From positions 248,001 to 312,000 of the forward strand of contig MTMD02000002.1 in assembly GCA_002010065.2 (NCBI GenBank): a stretch of DNA of 64,000 bases, in the 5' to 3' direction. This document shows positions 49,015-58,319 of the stretch, piece after piece. Position 1 is the stretch's first letter, and each line of letters begins with the position of its first letter. This DNA comes from Candidatus Pyrohabitans jungbluthii. Its GTDB lineage: Archaea; Hydrothermarchaeota; Hydrothermarchaeia; Hydrothermarchaeales; BMS3B. A program made the translations under genes and the position numbers. A model generated the notes under the pieces. That model saw nothing but the letters and a program-made list of their open reading frames with translations. It had not been told where the DNA came from and did no database searches.

Positions 49015-49797
49015 CCAGCAGCCGTTCAGAAGCATCTCCAGCTTGGGGTGGGTGAATGAAGTGTAGTCCAGAATCAGGAGGTCCTTATTCTCGCCGAGAA
49101 TGGTGTCCACATAGCCGTACCAGTACACAACTATGCCAGGACCAAAGTTTTTTATGTAGTGGGAGAGCTGCTTCCTCATATAGAGCTTGTGCTCTTCCTC
49201 GTCTGCGAAAACTGCCTTGCTTTCCACCCACGCTACGCGCATTCCGAGGATTCTCAAGCCACTGACCAAGAAGTCGGGGGTCTTTGCTCCTGCCATCTTG
49301 ACCATACTGTCCTCGCTTATAAAGGCCGCGCCTCTGCTGCGAAGCCAAGCTTTAATTATCTCCTCTCCCAGCTCTCCGCGAATGCGCTGCCTTTCGTGGG
49401 CTTGCCTGGAGAATACAAAATCCCTAGCCTGAGCATCAGCTAACTCCATATCCAGCCTCTCATTGCCGGAGCCCTCGCCATTGAGGGCAAGCCTCTTCAC
49501 CTTCTTCCTGGAGAAACCCATGGCAGAGAGCAAAAAGCGAGCGATGAGTACGGGTGGGAAGTTCCTCTCTTCGGCGATTTCCACAATGCTCTTGCCAGCC
49601 TCCCACTCTGCAAGAAGCTCCTCTTTACGCTTCTCCAAGAGGTGGTAGCTCTCCTTTACGCTTCTAACAACCTTCAGGTTGAGCACAGCTTCCAGCACAC
49701 CCTCTGGCAGGCGAAGCTTCTTAGCGTAAATGCACGCATCCTCTGGAGAACTTACCAAGGAGTATATATGCCGGTACTCCTCTTTCCTGAGGGGCAT
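48961..49797 (-). CDS. TPD-motif protein (CDIN1/C15orf41-like, PD-(D/E)XK-type nuclease fold)
   Basis: LGEEIIKAWLRSRGAAFISEDSMVKMAGAKTPDFLVSGLRILGMRVAWVESKAVFADEEEH. Confidence 0.75.
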   Translation of the reverse strand: MPLRKEEYRHIYSLVSSPEDACIYAKKLRLPEGVLEAVLNLKVVRSVKESYHLLEKRKEELLAEWEAGKSIVEIAEERNFPPVLIARFLLSAMGFSRKKVKRLALNGEGSGNERLDMELADAQARDFVFSRQAHERQRIRGELGEEIIKAWLRSRGAAFISEDSMVKMAGAKTPDFLVSGLRILGMRVAWVESKAVFADEEEHKLYMRKQLSHYIKNFGPGIVVYWYGYVDTILGENKDLLILDYTSFTHPKLEMLLNGCWVTRNAVSGDGVTRLAKR

Positions 49798-49859
49798 TTT
49801 TATAACCCCCAAGGTTAACGCTGGAAAAATACAAAAGGCGGGCAGAGGGATAAGAAAAC

Positions 49860-50213
49860 ATGCGCTATTTAATTCACACCTCAAGCGGTGACTTTGTGTG
49901 CAGGGCGAAGCTTGCGGATACCTTCTTCGCCCGTGCTATAGGTTTGATGTTCAGGCGGGATTTAGCTAGAGATGAGGGGCTGCTGATAAAGTTCCCGGGC
50001 TACGCAAAAGGTGCAGCAATCCACTCCTTCTTCATGCGCTTTCCCATAGACCTCTACTTTATTGGCGAGGATATGCGCGTAGTTGAGCACGCGACGCTTA
50101 AGCCGTGGAGCTGGTACAAGCCAAGCAAGGCTTGCACCTATGTGCTTGAGGTAAAAGCGGGGAGCGTCGCTTTAAAGCCAGGGGAGAGGCTGAGGCTCAC
50201 CCCTCTGCCCTGA
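49860..50213 (+). CDS. DUF192 protein
   Basis: ADTFFARAIGLMFRRDLARDEGLLIKFPGYAKGAAIHSFFMRFPIDLYFIGEDMRVVE. Confidence 0.92.
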   Translation: MRYLIHTSSGDFVCRAKLADTFFARAIGLMFRRDLARDEGLLIKFPGYAKGAAIHSFFMRFPIDLYFIGEDMRVVEHATLKPWSWYKPSKACTYVLEVKAGSVALKPGERLRLTPLP

Positions 50214-52239
50214 ACCTGCGCAGCAGGAAGGTGTAGAACTCCTCCCCGCTCTTCCTGCTCAGCCTTTCAAGTATGAGCTCTGGCGTGGAGCGCGCGAGCT
50301 TTCCCAGCACTGGGTTGCGGTCGACGATGAGGTTCAGGTTCTCATCTAAGCCCTTAGCCTCAATGCCGTCGATGCGCACGCTGGGCAAGCCCAGGCTGAG
50401 GAGCTCTTCCCCCAGGTGGGTTACAATCGCCACAAGTGTGCCGCTATCGCGGGAGAACCACTCCAGCATGGCTGCGATAATCTTCGCCGCGGCTCCAGGT
50501 TCAGTCACCGCCTCTATCTCGTCGGCCAGAATAAGCCTACGCTCAGCCTTGGAGGCTGCTATCCCCGCGAAGCTCCTGAGAAGCGACTCAAAGGCACCTG
50601 CTCCGCTTTCTCCGCGCCGCTTTGCAAAGAAGTAGAGCTTTTGCAACAGTGGTACCTCGGCACTCTCCGCGAGCACAGGCAAGCCGGACTGAGCCATTAT
50701 CTGCACCTGGGCTATGGTCTCGAGAAGCGTAGTTTTGCCCCCCGAGTTCGCGCCGGTGATAACAGCGATTCTCTTGCTGTTAAAACCAAGCTCATAGCTC
50801 ACCGGCTGGGGTTGAGAGGAGGCGCTAAGCAAAAGGTGGCGCGCATTCACAAAGCGAAGCCTCATGGCTTCGCTCACCTTTGCCTGAGTTGCGGAGTAGC
50901 GCAGACTGAAGCTTCCCAGCGCTAGGAGGTAGTCAAGCTCAAGGGCAAGCTCAACGCTGCGTTTTACGCCTGCTACCTTGCTCGCCAGCTTAACAGCAAG
51001 CTCCCTCTTTGCCGCAAAGCTACGGCGTGAAGCCTCGGCGCTGAGCCACGCTTCCACGTCTGCGCTCCTTTCAGGGTTGAGTTCTATGGGATAGGAGACA
51101 GAAAATAAGCCTGCGAACCTCAGCGCCTCACTGCTTAAGCGGAGCCTCTCCGCAAGCTTCGCCTCGTATTCCTCCGCCACCTCTGCTATAACCTCGCGAA
51201 GCTCCTCCGGCAGGTAGCTTCCGGGCGAGGCGCTTATCCTAGCAAGCAGGTCAAGCATCTCTGCGCCGCGAATTGCCACGCCCCGCTTCTCCACACGGCG
51301 CTCAACCTCGCGGTTTGCCTCTTCCACGCAAGCTTCGCTGAGAAGTGCAAAATTAGCGCTGGCATAGGCGTAGGGGTTCTCATCCTCCTTCAGCCTTTTG
51401 ATCCTCTCTGCGATGCGTGCAAGCTCTTCGCCACTCAGGTGCTCCTTACCTATGAGGCGGAGTCTCTCCTCTCCGACTATAGCGAGCACCTCTGCACAGG
51501 TCTCAATCACACTGAGGTTCTCCTCAAAGAAGGATAGGGTAAGCTCGGGAAGAGCTTCAGGCTCTGAGAAATCTGGGAATACCTCCGCATTGGCAGCACC
51601 GCCCAGCATGGAGGCGTAGCCTTTGCTTCCCTGAATATAGCGCACCAGCTCGAAACTGCGCAGCGCTTCCAGGTCTTCTGGGCTCTCTACCAGGAGTACC
51701 TCTATGATGCCTCTGTACTTAGATGATAGCTCCTGGTAGAGTTCCTCGTCCTCCACTGCGAGCACCTGCGAAGCCACCCTCACGTTTCGAGGGGTTTTCG
51801 GATAGCCCATGCCCTTAAGCAGGCGACGAACCTCGCGAAGCTTCTCTGCGCCCAGCGCCTTCGCAAGCTTTACACCCAGCGCAACGTCGCGACGCAGCAC
51901 CTCCAAGCTATTTTCAGACGCCACAGGGTAGAAAAGCGAGAGCTTCGCCTTAGCGTAGCTCGTGCATGCCTCTTTGCGCAAAGCTTCGAGCACCTGCGCG
52001 TATATCTGCCTAGCCTCCGGGGTGGCTAGTATGTCGGCATACTCCACCCCCGTAACCCTTGAAAAAATCTCTCTTGCTATTTCCACCTGCTTCGCTGGCG
52101 CTACGCTGGAAGAGAAGAGCTCATAGAACCTGAGGGAAGCGAAGGAGCGCAGCGCCCTGGCTTCGCTGCCATAGGCTGAGATAAGCTCGGCCCTTACCTT
52201 CTCTCCCACACCTTTTATATCTCTCAGGCTTGTGAGCAT
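50197..52239 (-). CDS. MutS-related ATPase with N-terminal helix-hairpin-helix
   Basis: RDIKGVGEKVRAELISAYGSEA (HhH); RIAVITGANSGGKTTLLETIAQVQIMAQSGLPVLAE; RRLILADEIEAVTEPG. Confidence 0.88.
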   Translation of the reverse strand: MLTSLRDIKGVGEKVRAELISAYGSEARALRSFASLRFYELFSSSVAPAKQVEIAREIFSRVTGVEYADILATPEARQIYAQVLEALRKEACTSYAKAKLSLFYPVASENSLEVLRRDVALGVKLAKALGAEKLREVRRLLKGMGYPKTPRNVRVASQVLAVEDEELYQELSSKYRGIIEVLLVESPEDLEALRSFELVRYIQGSKGYASMLGGAANAEVFPDFSEPEALPELTLSFFEENLSVIETCAEVLAIVGEERLRLIGKEHLSGEELARIAERIKRLKEDENPYAYASANFALLSEACVEEANREVERRVEKRGVAIRGAEMLDLLARISASPGSYLPEELREVIAEVAEEYEAKLAERLRLSSEALRFAGLFSVSYPIELNPERSADVEAWLSAEASRRSFAAKRELAVKLASKVAGVKRSVELALELDYLLALGSFSLRYSATQAKVSEAMRLRFVNARHLLLSASSQPQPVSYELGFNSKRIAVITGANSGGKTTLLETIAQVQIMAQSGLPVLAESAEVPLLQKLYFFAKRRGESGAGAFESLLRSFAGIAASKAERRLILADEIEAVTEPGAAAKIIAAMLEWFSRDSGTLVAIVTHLGEELLSLGLPSVRIDGIEAKGLDENLNLIVDRNPVLGKLARSTPELILERLSRKSGEEFYTFLLRRFRAEG

Positions 52240-52241
52240 GC

Positions 52242-53609
52242 TCACCTCTCCCAGGGGAACCTGGGGTCGAGGTACTCAGCTAAGCTGGGCAGCGCCTCTT
52301 CAACCAAGCAATTATCGCCCACCAGCACCTCTGCTCCTGCCTCCAGTGCCCTTGCCACGTGACTGGGCACTCCCCTCTCTCTCAGCTTGCCCGCGTCTAT
52401 GAAATCTTTCAGTAACTCATCAGCGCGAACATGCTTTCGCTTCAGGTACACAACCCACCTGTCGCCGCGAATGAATGGTCTGGAAAGCGTGTTTTCCCCA
52501 CCGACGTACTTCTTCAGGAACCTCGGCTCATGCGGAGAGTTCACCTTTGGACCCAAGTGGAGCTTAACAGCGGGTATCTCTGTGCTCGTGAGCTCAAAGA
52601 ATAGCAGCGTCTTTTCACCCACATGAAAGGCGCTGCCCACGACACCGAAATCCTCATTGCGCAGTACAGCTTCGAAGAAGCGCTGGGCTTTTCTCAGCTG
52701 GGGGTACAGGATGTCGTCCACCACGTGGGGGGTGGGAAAGCTCAGCGCTATAAGCGCAGTCCCTCTCTGCCTGAGCAGCTCTCGCAGCGCCTGCTCGCTA
52801 ACCTCCCTCTCCCGGGGGAAGAAGAACTCCAGCCTCGGGTTTGCCAGGTACTCCTTAGCAGCATAGATAAACTCGCTGAACCTCTGCAGAGAGAGCGCCG
52901 CCGCAACGTTGCGGTTCTCGTCAACGGGATCGAGGAAGATGAGCGGTGAGGAGAACTTCCTTCGCACTGCCTTCTCGTCAACATCGCCGCGAAGCGAGAG
53001 CACTTCTCCTCGCTTAAAGTGCTTCGCGGCTTCAAGCACGCGAATAAAGCTTCCAAACTTTATCACCAGAAGCTCGCACAGATAGCCCGAGAATCCCTCC
53101 ACCTTCGCCTCGGCGCCGTAGCAGCCTATGCCCTTGAGAAACTGCTTTAACAGGCGAACTTCGTTTTCCAGGCCGGATATACGCTTCTTAACATAGTCGT
53201 TGTGGAAAGGCGTTCTATCTACAGCGCTCTTCAGGTAGCTCGTGTCTTTTATAGCATAGCACGGCACAAGCTCAACGTCATAGCCGCGAAACTCTCCCCT
53301 GACATACGGATGCTCCGCATACCTCTTCTCCACCCTCTTCAATACCCGCGAAGCTATGCTCGTGACTATGCGCTCCATCTCTTCCTTGGAGTACTCCTCC
53401 GGGAAGAAAATAAAAACGTCCAGATCCTTCTGATAGCGCAGCCAGGTGCCTCGAGAGGCGGAGCCCAAGAGGCGTGCATAAAGGCGGCGATCGTACTGCG
53501 AGGCTTCAGAGTCTATGCGTGCAACCAGCTCCTTCTCCACCTCTCTTAGCTTAGCCTCCTCCTCCGGGGTGGGCACTATCCTGCTGAGCACCTCCTCAAT
53601 AACCTGCAT
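52242..53609 (-). CDS. cca: CCA-adding enzyme (archaeal class I)
   Basis: LLGSASRGTWLRYQKDLDVFIFFPEEYSKEEME; VEGFSGYLCELLVIKFGSF. Confidence 0.95.
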   Translation of the reverse strand: MQVIEEVLSRIVPTPEEEAKLREVEKELVARIDSEASQYDRRLYARLLGSASRGTWLRYQKDLDVFIFFPEEYSKEEMERIVTSIASRVLKRVEKRYAEHPYVRGEFRGYDVELVPCYAIKDTSYLKSAVDRTPFHNDYVKKRISGLENEVRLLKQFLKGIGCYGAEAKVEGFSGYLCELLVIKFGSFIRVLEAAKHFKRGEVLSLRGDVDEKAVRRKFSSPLIFLDPVDENRNVAAALSLQRFSEFIYAAKEYLANPRLEFFFPREREVSEQALRELLRQRGTALIALSFPTPHVVDDILYPQLRKAQRFFEAVLRNEDFGVVGSAFHVGEKTLLFFELTSTEIPAVKLHLGPKVNSPHEPRFLKKYVGGENTLSRPFIRGDRWVVYLKRKHVRADELLKDFIDAGKLRERGVPSHVARALEAGAEVLVGDNCLVEEALPSLAEYLDPRFPWER

Positions 53610-53639
53610 GGGTTAAGATATGCAGAGAAAAATAAAAGG

Positions 53640-54689
53640 TTATTCCCTCTCCTGCCTGTAGAGGTATATGTCCATCTTGGGGTAGGGAATCTCTATTCCC
53701 TCCTCTGCAAAGCGGCGGTAAATTTCGCTGTTCAGATAGTGCACCGCTCTGCCCTTATAGCGGGGCTCAATAACCCAGCAGAGGAGCTCGAACTCTAAAC
53801 CTGAGTCGCCGAATCTGCGGAAGCGCACCCTCGGCGAGGGCTTCTCAACAACGTATTCATTCTTCAGGGCTATCTCCTTAAGGAGTTCCTCCACTCTGTC
53901 AATATCACTCCCGTAGGCGACGCTTATTGGAACGCGCACCCTGAACCGCGGCTGAGGGGCGCTCTCATTTATTATCTTTGAGCTGGCGATTATTGAATTG
54001 GGAATGCTTATCAGCACGTCGTCGCGGGTTTTAATCTTTGTGCTTCTCAGCCCTATCTCCACAACCTCCCCGCGCTCGCCTGAGTCTAGGATTATGTAGT
54101 CCCCGATTTTAAAGGGCTTATCCATAAAGATGCTCACCCCGCCGAAGAAGTTAGCTATGGTGTCCTTCGCTGCAAAGGCGACGGCGAAGCCCGCGATGCC
54201 AGCGGATGCGAGTATTGGGGTTATATCCTTTTCCCATACGGAGAGCAGCACCATCGCAGCGCCGGCGAGAAGCACCGCCTTGGCAATATTCTCCAGCAGG
54301 GGGACAAGTTCCTTCCCCAAGCCTGTGACGTCCACGATACGCACCGCTAAGCCGGTGAAGATAATAGAGATGGAGCGGTATAGTGCGACAACCCAGAGGA
54401 GAACCGCCGCAGATTTTAGCAGGTTTACAGTGTATAACTCAACCTGCGCAGGAGGCTGGAGATAGCGCACCGCCTGCACTGCGCCGAAAAGTACTATGGA
54501 CACGAAAAGGGGGCGGTGTAGTATCTCCACCAGGCGGTCGTCGAAGGTGAAGCGGGTGCGCGCTGTTATTCGCGAAAGTCCGCGGGTGACGAGCAGGTCA
54601 ACGAGCTTCGCCCCCACTATGGAGGCGAGGAGCAGAACCCCTGCGTTGAAGTATTTCGAGGCTGTAAGCTCAAAAAGCGCTGGGTCCAT
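53640..54689 (-). CDS. MscS-family mechanosensitive channel
   Basis: ILASAGIAGFAVAFAAKDTIANFFGGVSIFMDKPFKIGDYIILDSGERGEVVEIGLRSTKI. Confidence 0.95.
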   Translation of the reverse strand: MDPALFELTASKYFNAGVLLLASIVGAKLVDLLVTRGLSRITARTRFTFDDRLVEILHRPLFVSIVLFGAVQAVRYLQPPAQVELYTVNLLKSAAVLLWVVALYRSISIIFTGLAVRIVDVTGLGKELVPLLENIAKAVLLAGAAMVLLSVWEKDITPILASAGIAGFAVAFAAKDTIANFFGGVSIFMDKPFKIGDYIILDSGERGEVVEIGLRSTKIKTRDDVLISIPNSIIASSKIINESAPQPRFRVRVPISVAYGSDIDRVEELLKEIALKNEYVVEKPSPRVRFRRFGDSGLEFELLCWVIEPRYKGRAVHYLNSEIYRRFAEEGIEIPYPKMDIYLYRQERE

Positions 54690-54733
54690 GAGAAAAAGGT
54701 GGTGGAGGGGGGATATAAAGGTTTGGTGGCTGC

Positions 54734-55534
54734 TTAAACAACCGCCAAAACCCCGGCGAGCACCGCAAGGGCGCCGAAAAACGCGCAGAAGTACTCGAAT
54801 CGCAGCTTCCTCGCAGCGCCCAGCAGGAATCTTATTCCTACCAAGCTTGCGACGAAGGATGAGGCAAAGCCTGCGGTGAGCACTTCTAAGCTCAGTGTTT
54901 CAAACCCTCCGGCAAGCGCGGAAAGCAGGTTTACTCCGGCTATCGCCGGAATAGCCATTAAGAAGGAGAGTCTCAGCGCCTCCTCGCTGCGGAAGCGCAG
55001 CATTAGCAGGGCAGCGACTGTGATACCTGAGCGGGAGATTCCGGGCACCACAGCTATAGCCTGGGCTATGCCGGCGATGAGCATGTCTCTACGCATGGCA
55101 CTCTCCACGCCTTTTGTACCTGTGGCTGGCGAAAAGTGAAGCAGCAAAGCGGTGGCAAGAAGCGCAAAACCTATTATTAAATTAACGCCCTCACCAAGAG
55201 TGGCGAAGCTCTCCCTCGCCATGAAGTACAGGGGTACGCCGACAACGCCTGTGGCAAGGGTGGAGTAAATTAAGAAGATGAGGGTGCCCCTCTCCCTTGA
55301 GCCTGCGCTTCTGGATGTTGCAGAGAGAAGCATGTCTTTGATATCCCTACGAAAGTAAACCAGCACCGCCAGGAGGCTGCCCAGGTGGAGGAAGAAGGCG
55401 ACGTCCAGCGCGGAGAGCGCATCCACGCCGAGCAGGTTCACCATCGCAAGCATTGCCTGACCAGAACTGCTTATGGGCAGCCACTCTGCTATGCCCTGGA
55501 GTATGCCGAGCAGTGCAGCCTGAGCTAAATCCAT
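54734..55534 (-). CDS. uppP: Undecaprenyl-diphosphatase family protein (UppP/BacA)
   Basis: LGILQGIAEWLPISSSGQAML; QAIAVVPGISRSGITVAALLML. Confidence 0.94.
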   Translation of the reverse strand: MDLAQAALLGILQGIAEWLPISSSGQAMLAMVNLLGVDALSALDVAFFLHLGSLLAVLVYFRRDIKDMLLSATSRSAGSRERGTLIFLIYSTLATGVVGVPLYFMARESFATLGEGVNLIIGFALLATALLLHFSPATGTKGVESAMRRDMLIAGIAQAIAVVPGISRSGITVAALLMLRFRSEEALRLSFLMAIPAIAGVNLLSALAGGFETLSLEVLTAGFASSFVASLVGIRFLLGAARKLRFEYFCAFFGALAVLAGVLAVV

Positions 55535-55570
55535 GCACAGAGCTTGTGGCGATGCTATTAAAAGCTTCTG

Positions 55571-56815
55571 CTAAAACCTGGCGATTCCCCACTTATCGAT
55601 GGCAGCCTTCAGCTCCTCATGCTCCTGTGCGTACTCCTCCAAGGCTATGCCCTGGAGCGTCGCCTCTAACGCTTGACGCATGGCTCGAGCGCCTGCCTCA
55701 GCGCCGAGGGGATGGCCGTAGATTCCGCCACCAGCCAATATCAGCGCATCCTCACCCAGGTAATGAACATTCGCAGGTATCTTGCCGGGATGCTGTCCCC
55801 CAGAGGATACAGGCAGGGCACGCCTCAGCTTTCCCATTTTCTGCTTAAGCACAGCAGCGCTCTCAAGCACAGAGTCTATGTCCTCGTACAGCTTGCCGAG
55901 AATCGCGCCTACGTGCACCTGATCTCCGCCGGCAAGGCGAGCAAGCTTGCTAACCACGACGGTGCTTATTCCGTGCACCTCGCTGCGCGTAAAGGCGGCG
56001 AACATATCGCGGTGGCAGTGCACGGGCACATTTATGCTTGGGTCCTCGCACAGCACGCGCAGCGCCGAGAAGCCCGCGGTGATGAAGTTTAGCATCAGGC
56101 AATTGGCTCCGTTTTCAAGGGCGATGTCGGCGTTATCTAAAATCTTATCAACCTCGTCGGTTACGTTGACCGCATAAAGCGTCTTCTCACCCTTCTCCTC
56201 GTTGGCTTTATCTATAGCCTCCATTGTAACAGAGACGCGCTCCTCTATCGGGGAATATTCAGGGTTTGCGATGAGCTCGTCGTCCTTGATAAAATCGACG
56301 CCCCCTTTCGCAGCGAGATAGCACGCCTCAGCGAACTTCTTTGGCGGCAGGCCAACGCAGGGCTTTACAATTGTGCCTATCAGCGGTCTCCCCTTCACTC
56401 CGAGAAGCTCTTTGCAGCCTGAGATTCCAAACTTGGGCCCGCGAAACTCGCTGAGGTAGCTATCCGGAAACTCCAGGTCGAGTAATTTAATGTTCCTAAA
56501 CTCACCCATCTCGAAGAGGTTGCCCGCCACGGTGGTGAGGAGCATGGGCAGGCATACGCCGAAGTTGCCGTGGGGGAAGGCGATTCTCAGCCTGCCTTTA
56601 TTTAACTCTCCCTCCTTGCCAAGCTTCTCCACCTCCAGCACCTTGGCGCTGTACCTTGCTATTAGATCGTCGCTCTCAAAGCCCACCCTTACCCAGGTGC
56701 CGGTGCTCTGCTCCGCCGCCAGAGCTTCGGCAGCCTTTTCCAAATCCATGGGCGTTTCCAGATAGTAGGTGGCGATGACATAGCTCTCCTCATCTATAGC
56801 CTGAGCGAACCTCAT
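55571..56815 (-). CDS. RuBisCO large-subunit superfamily protein (archaeal form III or RuBisCO-like form IV)
   Basis: AEQSTGTWVRV, AGNLFEM, GTIVKPCVGL, GGVDFIKDDEL, VHVGAILGKL, SSGGQHPG, AGGGIYGHPLGAEAGARAMRQA. Confidence 0.92.
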   Translation of the reverse strand: MRFAQAIDEESYVIATYYLETPMDLEKAAEALAAEQSTGTWVRVGFESDDLIARYSAKVLEVEKLGKEGELNKGRLRIAFPHGNFGVCLPMLLTTVAGNLFEMGEFRNIKLLDLEFPDSYLSEFRGPKFGISGCKELLGVKGRPLIGTIVKPCVGLPPKKFAEACYLAAKGGVDFIKDDELIANPEYSPIEERVSVTMEAIDKANEEKGEKTLYAVNVTDEVDKILDNADIALENGANCLMLNFITAGFSALRVLCEDPSINVPVHCHRDMFAAFTRSEVHGISTVVVSKLARLAGGDQVHVGAILGKLYEDIDSVLESAAVLKQKMGKLRRALPVSSGGQHPGKIPANVHYLGEDALILAGGGIYGHPLGAEAGARAMRQALEATLQGIALEEYAQEHEELKAAIDKWGIARF

Positions 56816-57855
56816 AGCTTTGCCTCCTGCTCTGCAAGTAGCATAGTGGCATCCTTCACTCTTAAATCTTCCCCAGCGAGGGTTTTCAGGTGAAGGTAGC
56901 AGCTTGGGCAGAAGGTGGTGAGAATCTCCACTTTTGCTGCCTTAGCCTCTTCCAGGCGCTTCTTACCCAGGGAAGCACTTAATTCTGGAAAGGCGAGAGG
57001 AAAGCCGCCGCCCGCGCCGCAGCAAAGCGTTTGCTGCTTAGCATGCTTAAGCTCGCGCAGCTCAAGCTGCGGGATAGCTTCAAGAAGCGTGCGAGGCTCC
57101 TGGTAAATATTCGCCCCTCTCGCTAGGTGGCACGGGTCGTGGTATGCCACCCTCGCGGCTAATGGCGATAGGGAGAGCTTCTCCATATTCTTGAGGAGCA
57201 GCCTTGAGAGGTGCACCACCTCCACCTCGGGATAATGCCTGCGAAAGGTATTGTAGCACCCAGGGCAGGTTACTATGAGCTTCTCCACGCCCCGCTCCTC
57301 GAGCTTCGCCCTGTTCTTCGCTATGAAGTCTTCCCAGGCGGAGCCGAAGGTGAGCAGCGGTGCACCGCAGCAGAAATCGCGAAGCACCGCAAAGTCTTCA
57401 TAAATTAATCCGAGAAGCTTAATCGCCGCCTCCTCTATCTCCTTCGCCCTAAACTGGGTGGTGCAGCCAGGGAAGTAGGCTATGCTCGCCTCGCCTTCGC
57501 TAGCGGGCATAACCTCGCCGAAGGGATTGCCCATCTCACGGGTAATCTCCACCTTCCACTCGTGGAGGGGGAGCTCGAGCTTGGAAAAGTAGCGGCGCCT
57601 TGCTTCTTCTATCAGTAAAGAAACCTCCACACCAGCAGGGCATGCTACGCTGCATGCGTCGCAGGTGGTGCACTCGAACACGCGGAGCAACGCTTTCTCG
57701 CTCGCAGGAATCTCTTCCTCAAGCAAAGCGAGCAGAGTCTGAAGCTTGCCCCTCGCCACGCTTCCCTCGTTCTTTGTCTCTTTAAAGACCGGACAGGAAG
57801 CGCGGCAGAAACCGCAGCGCATGCACCGCTTCAGAGCTTGGGCAAAAGAATCCAT
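56812..57855 (-). CDS. HdrD/GlcF-like iron-sulfur protein (2[4Fe-4S] plus two CCG domains)
   Basis: CMRCGFCRASCP, CTTCDACSVACP, CCGAPLL, CCGAGGGFPLAFPEL. Confidence 0.9.
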   Translation of the reverse strand: MDSFAQALKRCMRCGFCRASCPVFKETKNEGSVARGKLQTLLALLEEEIPASEKALLRVFECTTCDACSVACPAGVEVSLLIEEARRRYFSKLELPLHEWKVEITREMGNPFGEVMPASEGEASIAYFPGCTTQFRAKEIEEAAIKLLGLIYEDFAVLRDFCCGAPLLTFGSAWEDFIAKNRAKLEERGVEKLIVTCPGCYNTFRRHYPEVEVVHLSRLLLKNMEKLSLSPLAARVAYHDPCHLARGANIYQEPRTLLEAIPQLELRELKHAKQQTLCCGAGGGFPLAFPELSASLGKKRLEEAKAAKVEILTTFCPSCYLHLKTLAGEDLRVKDATMLLAEQEAKL

Positions 57856-57893
57856 TACCAGCTAACAAAAAACAGCCGTCAAAAACAAAAATA

Positions 57894-58310
57894 TTAAACC
57901 CCAGCGCTCAGTGGACTGGGGCCAAGCTTCTTAATCCGTGCTATGAACTCCTTCATGGTGTTGGCGAAGCGCTCACCTTCGGCGGCGGAAATCCAGCGAA
58001 GCATCAAGCGCTCGGGCTCAATCCCCAGCTCAGGTAAGAGCTTCTTGAGCATCTCCACGCGCTTCTCCGCTTTCAGGTTCCCCGAGACGTAGTGGCAGTC
58101 CCCTATGTGGCATCCTGCCACTAGCACGCCGTCGGCGCCCTCTGCGAAAGCCTTGAGCACATACGCAGGGTCTAAGCGAGCAGTGCACATCAGGCGAATA
58201 ATGCGCGCGTTAGGCGGGTACTGCAAGCGCGAGGTACCCGCGAGGTCGCCGCCAGCGTAGGAGCACCAGTTGCACATGAAGGCTATGATTTTGGGTTCAA
58301 ACTCTGCCAT
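57894..58310 (-). CDS. mvhD: MvhD/FrhD-type iron-sulfur subunit
   Basis: [67 protein letters not shown]. Confidence 0.95.
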   Translation of the reverse strand: MAEFEPKIIAFMCNWCSYAGGDLAGTSRLQYPPNARIIRLMCTARLDPAYVLKAFAEGADGVLVAGCHIGDCHYVSGNLKAEKRVEMLKKLLPELGIEPERLMLRWISAAEGERFANTMKEFIARIKKLGPSPLSAGV

Positions 58311-58319
58311 TTTTCCACC

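Noticed and set aside
52232-52245. Perfect 14-bp palindrome GTGAGCATGCTCAC
   Set aside because: Falls on the start codons of the MutS-like gene and the stop of cca (GTG AGC ATG CTC ACA); explained by coding constraint.
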